Shown: positions 10,540-22,106 of the stretch, one piece after another | Position numbering within the stretch: the stretch's first letter is position 1 | Layout: each line of letters begins with the position of its first letter | Assembly: GCA_013076295.1 (NCBI GenBank) | Contig: RQOL01000466.1 | Coordinates: 2,790,001 to 2,854,000 of the forward strand | Length of the DNA stretch: 64,000 nt | Direction of reading: 5' to 3' | DNA from: Sanderia malayensis | Lineage: Eukaryota > Cnidaria > Scyphozoa > Semaeostomeae > Pelagiidae | Notes under the pieces: generated by a model | Told to the model about the DNA's origin: nothing | Database searches by the model: none | The model's input: the letters and a program-made list of their open reading frames with translations, nothing else | Position numbers and translations under genes: made by a program

Positions 10540-13500
10540 TTATGTTCGAATGCCGTTCCTTGCTTTGTCAAGAATGTCTTTCTTGATTTTCGGATAATTC
10601 GGATGCTTATCGAGGACCTAAAAAGAATAACATTGAAATTAACCCTCTTATAGAAGCCTAACATGAAAGCATTAGATGGAGTTGATTACTTTAAAATGAA
10701 CCCCCTCGCAGAGGCCTAAAATGCACGAAGATTCATTGGCATACATCACAAAAATAGGGGGGGGTGGAATAGCTGATAAGCAAGACTAACTTTGTGGCAT
10801 ACGTCAATTGCATCGACAAATCTCTTGGCTTTCAAGTAGTTGAATGCCAGTCTATAGCCTGAAACAAACATACATAAACAGATTAACAAAGCAGCAATAT
10901 TCTGCATTAATTGGAATACATCTTCAGTATTACGGAGTGCTCAAGTCACGGGCTCACATGGTGGTGAAAGCAACTCAAATCCAGTCAAGATAATGACCAA
11001 TGTCATTAAACTTTTAGCATAAGTCTCAACTCACCAATAGCTGGGTTTGATTCATTGCTATTTTTCCACGCATTTTCATAGTTGAATGCTGCGTCCTTGT
11101 ACGATTGTTCCTTTTCCATTATAAACCCCATATATTCCCAGGCCTTACTGCAAGACTATGGAAGAGAAACATGCTTACATTGAGCATCATAATTGTGCTG
11201 GAAAACTGGAAATAACTTTGCAGGCTATTGGGAAAAGTAAGCTTAAAGAATACCAATAAAATGTATACCTTGTTATATTGCAGACAACGTTTAAGCAAAT
11301 CTTGTGCCAAGTCATATTTTCCACTCTGACAATCAAGAAATAAGAGCAATAATTGAATGCAATGAAAAAATGAATTTCGAAGCAATTTGAATCATAAAAA
11401 AATATGCAAGGGATTGTTTTGAAAACTTACTTGAATGTAAATATCGGCCAACAAAAGCCAACTTTTTTCAAACTCGTTGGCATCCTAGAAAAAACGAGAT
11501 ATTAAACGCCCTGACCATACCGAAATTCATACTTCTTATTAATGAGTTTTGTATGATCCCAGGGGGTGAAGTAATATTAACTAAAAGTTCAGTAAATTCA
11601 CCTCTGAATTCCATGCTATTTTTGCGACTCTTTTCAGTTGGTTTCTGGCTCTCGGCGTCTGTTTTAACATCATATAAGCAGTCGCCATTCCCAACAATGA
11701 AGGCACATTGTCTTTCTATTGAAAGAAATCGAAAATATTAACCCAACGCATGGCTGACAGAGAGTTTAGGAAAGAACTACTTAATCTGAGAGAATCAGGG
11801 GCCAAACTAACAACAGTGTCCCTATTATAGAAATGCAAAGTAAGAGAAAGTCAAATGAAAGCCAAAAAACTGAAACAAAACTAAACGAAAAAGTCTCACT
11901 TCATTGCTTGCCAGTTCCATGAAGGATGACAATGATTTTTCAGTCATTGCTTTATTCTTCGCAGCCATTAATAAATAATTTGTCAATACTTTATGTTTCA
12001 AAGGATTGTTCTTAGGTTTAACCTCCTGCAATAGAACCATAAAGTGTTATATAGGAGCTGCGCGGGTTTCAAGTTGCAAGAAATAGATGTCATTGCCTAA
12101 TGACACGTCGATAAACAAGATTTGGCATTAAATCTACCTTCAGGAGTTTCTCAGCTGTTTTCAAAGCCATTTGTTCAGAGTCTTGCCTTTCAGTAGCAGA
12201 ACTACAAGTAAGAAAGGACATGCTAATAATCGTAAAAGGGGGGGGGGTAGAAGCTATCAACACAGTTATAGCATACGAAGATGGTAGCTTGAGAATCTGA
12301 GATAAGTTTTGGAAATTGAAGTAAACCTCATATCATCCATGTTTTCAAATGTTTCAGCACCTGCAGAACAATAAATGTTTAAAAAAAGGTTTATCAAGAA
12401 AGAGTCAAAGATAACAATGATATCTGATGACTATCAAGTAATTATTTAAAAATTAGCAAGTGCATTAATTAGTCTAGGAATTAAAAAGGAGAATAATCAA
12501 GTTCAAAAGCATACAAACAAAATTTCCTACCAACAATTTCGCTGTCGGGGTTCAGGCAAATTTCAATCATACTGTATAGTGCTTTTTCACCCCTTAATAC
12601 GAAAAGACAATATCAGTAAAAGCAAAAAATTCAATTATAAGAGCGAATGACCTTGTAAAAAAAGAAGAATCATTTATATACTACCTAAAATTCAAAGATG
12701 TAGAATCTACAAGATTGAAAACAAGGCACTTGCGTAAATAACTGGTAAAACCTCATACCATGAAGTATCCTTTCTTGCTAAATTGAAATACTTCAAAGCA
12801 GCAGTTGCATTGTTTTGAAGCCTGCAATGATATTAAATGAAACATCACTAGCAAATGATGTGTGATCTTACTAAATACCAAAGTACAGTACACTGGTTGT
12901 ATTGGTAAAGAAAAGAATACCACTCATATAATCCTCTGCAGTAATTAAAGCCAGGATCAACTGACGATCTTGCGTTCGCTTTTCCAGCCTGAAAGATTTA
13001 AACAAAAAACAAAAAATTAGAAACAACTTATGAAGATTTGCAGAAAAATGTAAAGTACAACAAAAAGCTGCACACAGGAGCCCGCAAATTTTGCATACTT
13101 TCGCAGTACTCCAAAGACTAAGTAATATCAGTTGGAAGCACAATAAAATGCGGTTGTGTACATCACGTACCTGTTCAATGAATTTGCTACAATCTGAAAG
13201 TTGTCCAGCTCTTCTCATCAAATCAATCAGCTTTGCCAAGGCATCGTAATGGTCTGAAAATATAAAAATAATGATGATTATTACTATTATCATTATTAGG
13301 GTGATGAGGATTATGAAAATTGATGAAAGAATAAGATGGAACTTATTAATGAAAATACCAGGTCTCCTTTCTAGTAATTGTTGAAAATGATAAGTTGCTG
13401 ATTCGTAATCGTTCTTCCTGAACATCAAATCAGCCATCATCTGACAAATAGAAAAGAAATTAATCAGCATACGAACAACGTCCAAGATGACTTTGTGGGC

Positions 13501-16500
13501 TTCTAGAATATTGTATGATTGTGTAGTTAAAACTCAAGAATAGGAGAAAAGGATTGAGAAAAAGATCATTACGAACCACTGTGGCGTCATCGTTGTCCTT
13601 GTAGTTCTTGAGCAATGCCATCAACTGGTGCTGACAGGCATCCAAGTCTCCGGTCATCAAGTATAAGTTCGATAATGCCAACATTGCCTAAATCAATTGT
13701 AAAAGAAAAGACAATAGAATGAGAAGAAAACGATAGATTAATATTCTCGAATAGAGAGTAGAACAAAATCGTGGATATGCTTGTGTTTGTCTGTTCAGTA
13801 ATTGTAATAACAGGAATAGAGGTTTATGATGTCATGAACAGGAGTGTTTATGAGTGTGAGGTTCTGAGAGAGAAACGTCTCTCGTTATCATCGGGCAGCA
13901 GAGCAGAAGATAAAAAGCTAATGATAGAAGAATAAAAACACGTACGTGAGTAGCAATTGATGTTAAGAACATTGATTGTCAAAGTTCACCATTTCTAAAT
14001 CAACTAACCTGTATGTCAGTCTCGTTGTGAAGTAGAGCCTCTTTATAGCACTTGATGGCATTGTCATACTCTTTAACAGAACTGTAATAATCAGCCATTT
14101 GACTGTTGATTCTGCAAAGTTGATGAAAATAATCACCAATGTCATTCCAGAGACACGCCAAACCTTACAAGAATATGGAGAATGCAATAAATTCACATAC
14201 TGTGCTGCCAGCTTTTTCTGACTTTCAAGAGTATCTGGTTGCTCAATTCCAACTCTCTTTAAGACTCTAGAAAACAAGAGATAGATGCACGTAAAAACTC
14301 CTGACTTTCAACCAATGAGCAACATCAGGTTATAGATATATGGAATCAAATATATGCATATAATTCTTCTTGAGTTTGATATTACATTGACCAAGCCAGA
14401 TCTGCTTTGGATCTGTTTTGGATTACCTGCTCTGCATTTCTTTTGCCTTGATGAACACCTCCAGAGTTTCACTTGATTCTCGCGACTTTTGAAAAATCCT
14501 TGCAAGAAGAAGCCAGCATTTCGTCTCATCCATCAATGAAGTGACATCAGAGGCTGGAAAATCAAACCACATTGCTGGTGTCACATGCCCCCGTCATAGA
14601 AACGAATCTATATGGATTTTGGCATTAATCCATGGGGCATTCAGGGTGGTAAGTCAAAAGTGTATAACTGCAGTAATACCTGATTTTATAGACTGCTGCA
14701 CTGCTTGTCGTACAACTCTCTCTGCTTTATCGTAATTCTTTAACTTCAGATATAGCTCTGCCAGGTCGTATCTGAAAATAAACACATTCATATCCTAAAA
14801 AAGGCTCACATTACTGGCAAGACCAGAAGCCATGACACGATGGCATTGATCATAGGAACGATCAATAAGAATTAAAGAGTGAATTTAATTTAATTTATAT
14901 GCGACAAGATGAAAATAATCGTATTAAAGCCGGTTGCCATAATGGATTTACGTTTAGTAATATAGGTGAATTTCTACAAACCTCAGGAAATTTTGACTGC
15001 CAGTTTTTATGGCAGCTTCGTAATAACTGATTGCCTAAAATAAATAATGCAACAACACAGCAATTCATTATTTTTGAATGAATAAGCCAAAAAATTTGAT
15101 TCGTGAATGTAATAAGCTATATTCTTCAGAATAAAATTAGATTGCAGTAATATCAGTTATCTCTACCTTTCCGTATTGGTGAGTTTTAATCAATGCTTGT
15201 CCAATTTTACTTGCGAGCGTACCATCTCGTGGGTTCTTCTTCAATGCTGTTTGATATACGTCAATTGCTTTCTCAGGCTAGAGAAAAGTGGATCAAAACT
15301 CTCAATGAAATTACTAAACACACGAATATAAAACAACGTGGTCTTATAGCTTAGTGAATAAAGCTTCAACAAGGCCTCAACTCTGGATAAGTTCAGACCG
15401 GATAACTTTTTTTCTGTGCGGGAACAGATAGTGACAAAGGATATCGAAAAAAAACTGGAACATTTGTCGAAAATGTCAATTGAACCAATTGTCCTGCAGA
15501 GCTGAAACTTGTCTCAAACTGATCAGAAGGTGCTAATGTAGGATTCGACCCCTTGTCAGTGACATTTCGATCTATTTCAAAATTTGTGTTTTCTAACCCT
15601 AGCTTAATGTATGATAGGTAATGTATTTCAGTTAGGGTAAGAGCTCGCAATGGGCCAACTTTTGAAATATTTATGCTAGAAGGCTGGGAATGGTCTCAAA
15701 CTGATCAGAAGGTGCTAATTAGTAGGATTCGACCCCTTGTCAGTGACATTTCGATCTATTTCCAAATTTGATTTTTCTAACCCTAGCTTAATGTATGATA
15801 GAAAATGTAGCTATTTCAGTTAGGGTAAGAGCTCGCCCTGGCTCAACTTTTGATATATTTATGCTAGAAGGTTGGGAATGGTCTCAAACTGATCAGAAGG
15901 TGCTAATTAGTAGGATTCGACCCCTTGTGAGTGACATTTCAATCTATTTCCAAATTTGATTTTTCTAACCCTAGCTTAATGTATGACAGGTAATGTATTT
16001 CAGTTGGGGTAAGAGCTCTCCCTTGGTCAACTTTTGATATATTTATGCTAGAAGGCTGGGAATGGTCTCAAACTGATCAGAAGGTGCTAATTAGTAGGAT
16101 TCGACCCCTTGTCAGTGACATTTCGATCTATTTCCAAATTTGATTTTTCTAACCCTAGCTTAATGTATGATAGGTACTAATGTATTTCAGTTAGGGTAAG
16201 AGCTCGCACTGGGTCAACTTTTGAAATATTTATGCTAGAAGGCTGGGAATGGTCTCAAACTGATCAGAAGGTGCTAATTAGTAGGATTCGACCCCTTGTC
16301 AGTGACATTTCAATCTATTTCCAAATTTGATTTTTCTAACCCTAGCTTAATGTATGATAGGTAATGTATTTCAGTTAGGGTTAGAGCTCGCCATGGGTCA
16401 ACTTTTGCGATATTTATGCTAGAAGGCTGGGAATGGTCTCAAACTGATCAGAAGGTGCTAATTAGTAGGATTCGACCCCTTGTCAGTGACATTTCGATCT

Positions 16501-19500
16501 ATTTCCAAATTTGATTTTTCTAACCCTAGCTTAATGTATGATAGAAAATGTAGCTATTTCAGTTAGGGTAAGAGCTCGCCCTGGCTCAACTTTTGATATA
16601 TTTATGCTAGAAGGTCGGGAATGGTCTCAAACTGATCAGAAGGTGCTAATTAGTAGGATTCGACCCCTTGTGAGTGACATTTCAATCTATTTCCAAATTT
16701 GATTTTTCTAACCCTAGCTTAATGTATGATAGGTAATGTATTTCAGTTGGGGTAAGAGCTCTCCCTTGGTCAACTTTCGATATATTTATGCTAGAAGGCT
16801 GGGAATGGTCTCAAACTGATCAGAAGGTGCTAATTAGTAGGATTCGACCCCTTGTCAGTGACATTTCAATCTATTTCCAAATTTGATTTTTCTAACCCTA
16901 GCTTAATGTATGATAGGTAATGTATTTCAGTTGGGGTAAGAGCTCGCGCTGGGTCAACTTTTGAAATATTTATGCTAGAAGGTTGGGAATGGTCTCAAAC
17001 TGATCAGAAGGTGCTAATTAGTAAGATTCAACCCATTGTGAGTGACATTTCGATCTATTTCCAAATTTGATTTTTCTAACCCTAACTTAATGTATGATAG
17101 GTAATGTAGCTATTTCAGTTGGGGTAAGAGCTCGCGCTGGGTCAACTTTTGAAATATTTATGCTAGAAGGCTGGGAACTGTCTCAAACTGATCAGAAGGT
17201 GCTAATTAGTAGGATTCGACCCCTTGTGAGTGACATTTCAATCTATTTCCAAATTTGATTTTTCAAACCCTAGCCTAATGTATGATACGTAATGTATTTC
17301 AGTTAGGGTAAGAGCTCGCACTGGGTCAACTTTTGAAATATTTATGCTAGAAGGCTGGGAATGGTCTCAAACTGATCAGAAGGTGCTAATTAGTAGGATT
17401 CGACCCCTTGTCAGTGACATTTCGATCAATTTCCAAATTTGATTTTTCTAACCCTAGCTTAATGTATGATAGAAAATGTAGCTAGCTATTTCAGTTAGGG
17501 TAAGAGCTCGCCCTGGCTCAACTTTTGATATATTTATGCTAGAAGGTTGGGAATGGTCTCAAACTGATCAGAAGGTGCTAATTAGTAGGATTCGACCCCT
17601 TGTGAGTGAAATTTCGATCTATTTCCAAATTTGATTTTTCTAACCCTAGCTTAATGTATGATACGTAATGTATTTCAGTTAGGGTAAGAGCTCGCACTGG
17701 GTCAACTTTTGAAATATTTATGCTAGAAGGCTGGGAATGGTCTCAAACTGATCAGAAGGTGCTAATTAGTAGGATTCGACCCCTTGTCAGTGACATTTCG
17801 ATCAATTTCCAAATTTGATTTTTCTAACCCTAGCTTAATGTATGATACGTAATGTATTTCAGTTAGGGTAAGAGCTCGCACTGGGTCAACTTTTGAAATA
17901 TTTATGCTAGAAGGCTGGGAATGGTCTCAAACTGATCAGAAGGTGCTAATTAGTAGGATTCGACCCCTTGTCAGTGACATTTCGATCAATTTCCAAATTT
18001 GATTTTTCTAACCCTAGCTTAATGTATGATAGAAAATGTAGCTAGCTATTTCAGTTAGGGTAAGAGCTCGCCCTGGCTCAACTTTTGCGATATTTATGCT
18101 AGAAGGCTGGGAATGGTCTCAAACTGATCAGAAGGTGCTAATTAGTAGGATTCGACCCCTTGTGAATGAAATTTCGATCTATTTCCAAATTTGATTTTTC
18201 TAACCCTAGCTTAATGTATGATAGGTAATGTATTTCAGTTAGGGTTAGAGCTGGCCATGGGCCAACTTTTGAAATATTTATGCTAGAAGGCTGGGAACTG
18301 TCTCAAACTGATCAGAAGGTGCTAATTAGTAAAGAGCATCACCTCTTGAATCTTCATGTAAGCATCACCAAGTAGCAAATACGATTGGGGAACTGGATCT
18401 TTCTCCACTAATTCTCTAGAAATAAAGTAAAAAGTAGTCGATTAGATAGATGATACTACCATTGTAAAAACAAAAACTTTTTGAAAAATCATGTATTGCA
18501 TGTTAAAATAAATCCTATTTATATGCGATGTTCGTCTCACCTATAAACACTGGCATACAATCTTTTGTCTTTACGATAATTCAGGTAAATATCGGCCATC
18601 TTCTCGCGAGCTTGAACAAAGTAGCTGCAAAACCAAGAGAAGCAGATGAGGATTATTAACGATGAAATACGTCTTTGAAGCATGTTCTAATCTGATGCCG
18701 ATACGAGTGAAAGAATTCTAGATTGCATGATTGTTCACCCCACCTTTCTTCGGGTGATATGCTTCTTAATATCGTCAGTGCTTGCTCAACATCGTTCCTT
18801 TCCAGAGCCAAATCTGCATTTGCAATATTAACCCTGCATAGAGCGATTGAAGAAAAAACTCAATACTGTCATACCGTTAAATAGCAGAGCAGTTGCACTT
18901 ATAAGATGTGCATATTCGGTAACGCTAACCCCTAAGGCAAAATAATATGATTGACTGATGCACATGTGCATACCTGATCTCTTCGGGTGTACCTTGGAAT
19001 TCATGAATGGCATCTTGCATGGTCTTTGCAGCCTCATGCTATATTGGAGGAAAAATAGAAAATACAATGCCATAAATGCATTAGGTTGGGAATAGTTAAC
19101 AAGGAATAGTAGTTTTATGATTTGCACCTGTCGATTTGATAAGCGTTGCACGTCAGCCAATTCCAGGAACAACGTAACCCTGTCACTGTTTGCTATCACT
19201 GCGTCTTTCTTCGATGTACCTAGAAAAAATCATGCAAATTTAAAGCTTGCTAAACCCCCTTTCACGAGAGGAAAATCTGCGTTGGGTTCAGTGAAATGAC
19301 ACTTCAGATCAGGGTGTTCGTGGGGTAATTTTGAAAGCAGATTCGTTTGAATAAAACATAGAAATGCAAGTCCAACTCACTTGGCTTCCGTACACCCGGC
19401 AGAGCCATTGCTGAGGTAAGAATTTTGAGACATTCTTCGATTTTACCAAGCTTTCTCAATGCCTTTGCTTTGATGATGTGATAAAGAGGAGTATTTCGTA

Positions 19501-22068
19501 CCTACGAGAATGAAATGCATTGATGTTGAGAAAGAACTGTCTCTGATAATTCACCATAGCTATCGTGCCTTGCAGGACTGGGCTATCACAAAACTCTCCT
19601 TGTTATTAAATTCATTAAAGAGCCACAACTGATTCAAACCTCGAAATTGTGACTGAGTCCATTCTCAAGGGATTGGTCACAGGCTGCGTAGTTGCCTTTG
19701 TATAAATGAATCTAGAATGAACAAGAATACGAATCAAGCAGTCAGTGAAAAGAGTATTGTTGGAACATACATTCAAATGTAGAAATACTTTAAGGTCTAC
19801 CTGTGCCATTAGCAAGTTTGCTGGAACGAATGATGGATCAGAATCCAAGCACACGTGCAAGATTCCTTTAGCAGCGTCAATATCACCTGAAAACACAGAA
19901 CAAACATTCAAGGAAAGTGCCAAACCCAAAATCACTAGTCAGCCATAGAGATCAAATAGTAGGTGATAGAGGTTAGAACAAAGCTGGCTGTACCACTGAG
20001 ATATTTCACTTTTGCCATCAGATATTGGCATTCGAGTATACCAGGTACAGTTTTGACAACTGGATCAAGAATCGTAACACACTTCTTTAAAATTAGGGCA
20101 ACTGGTTGGCCCATACCGGCAGGCTAAAGGAACACAACAAGACAATAATTAACAAAAGATCCAGGAAAGCAACGACGTTGGAGCGAAGTCACCCGCTAAA
20201 ATACACGCAAATATCTTAATATATTCACATTAAATTATTATATTAAAAGATAGCAAAAGTCTCCCACCTCAGCTGGGGCAAATTGTAAGAAAACTTTGGC
20301 TACTTCCATGAGAAAATCAGCGTTTAACTTCTCGAAATAAAGACTTCCTAATGGCAATCCCTGGAGGAAGAAAAAGCATCACAGAATGTTCACAATTGCT
20401 TCGAGCTTTTATGACATACTATAGCACATTACAATATTTGATAGAGGGGACATATATTATGGAACGTGGAGAGTGACTTAGGAAACGTTGTGACTTACTC
20501 CAAGACCTTGGAAGTGAGATTCGATCGACTCTTCAAGCAATTGTATTACGTCTTCGGCAGGCTTGTGTGTCTTCAAAGCCAACAGTCCACTCAGATATAG
20601 TATATCCTGGATAGAACGAAAGAACAAATAAATATCCAAGGTCGCGTGAAATACTTGTCTGGTAAACAATAGATTATCAGCCACTGTTTCAAAATCAAAT
20701 CGAACAAATACCGAAGATTTTCCAATCGATTGTTGAATTTCATTCAGAAACTCGAGCTGTTGTTCAGCTTCTTCGAACGCCCCCTCCAATATTTGGCAAT
20801 GGATTATACCTGTAAACGAAAAAAGGTGGGGGCTACAGACAAGAAGACAGCCTGACAAAAAGGTTCAGGTAGTCTAGGGTTATATGAATATGGCTGATAT
20901 AATAAAAAAGAATGCTATTTTCACCAGTTAAAGCAGGAACACTCGATTCGTCGATTTTCATGGCTTGTTTGTAATATTTAATAGCATCTCGTGAACGATT
21001 TAGCAGAATCAGTTGATAACCAATCTGGCGACGAAATAAAATTTAAAAAATGTTAAATATAATCCCGTGATTATTAGCATCTAAAATTATATTAACTGTT
21101 AATTATTCTGGAGAACGGGTGCATAGTATTATTGGAAGCAAACCGACCTCGTTTTTCAATTCAGCTTTTGACGATGAGGATGCTTTTGCTCGTTCGAGCA
21201 TAGCCATTGACTGCTGTAAAACGACCCCATTGCGACCACACTAAGATGAAACAAAATTTGATCACACATACCGTAAAAACTCTATTAAGCCCCTGGGGGG
21301 CTTATTTAACTTTGAAGGTCGGAGAGGGGGCTTAATAGAGAGGGAGCTCAATAGAGATGGGGCTTAATAGAGAGGGGGCTTAATAGAGAGGGGACTTAAT
21401 AGAGCTTTTACAGCAAGCCCAAACTTGATTTCAAGAGGCTGTATCTTTATCCTACTAGGACAAAATGACCAGCTTTACAGAATTGTAGATATAAATGCCA
21501 CAAATAGTAACCTGTAGAGTGGGAAATTTGAAACAAAAAATGTCAATACTTCTCTACTTACAACTCTTGCTATTCCTTTTGAAAGGCTGCAATGAAGGAA
21601 CGGGTTATTCGGTTCAACTCTGTCCAGCGTCTGAATGAGTTCACCAATTTTATCAACCGCCTGTGAAAGATAAAAACAAATCAAGCGATGTTCCAACTTC
21701 CCCTGGTAATCTGAAAAAACTTGCGTAGGACTAAAAAATATAATTGTGTAGGAAAGAGTTCAAGTGTCTCATAAAGGTATGCGAACTTTTGAAATGAAAT
21801 AAGGACATGGTTGCTAACAAAACATGAGATATTTACCTCTGGACATTTGCCTTCTCGACACAACAAATACAACACAGATATTCGTTTTGCTTCGATATTG
21901 TGGGCTTCCGACATAAGAATTCTACAAAGTAATCAATTGAGATAAAATGAGAAAATAATGCAACATGAAGAATGATATTTTCCATAATCCAAAATAGAAA
22001 CGATCATAATAGGTTGATCAGTGATTCAAGGATTCAAGATCAATACCAATTAGTTGGTCATGTAGCGT

Positions 22069-22106
<38 letters not shown>

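Noticed and set aside
15338..15400. tRNA-like segment with an A-box-like TAGCTTAGTG and pairing GGTCT/AGACC ends
   Set aside because: The B box is poor and no cloverleaf closes with a seven-base acceptor stem. At best it is a weak SINE-like resemblance next to the satellite.
15505..18332. B-box-like GGATTCGACCCC in each 184-bp unit, suggesting a tRNA-derived repeat
   Set aside because: No matching A box or tRNA stems were found at the right distance. One motif is too little.
15505..18332. CRISPR-like appearance of the regular arrays
   Set aside because: The genome is animal, the units are 184 bp (and 61 bp at 46150) without distinct unique spacers, and no cas genes are present. These are tandem satellites.
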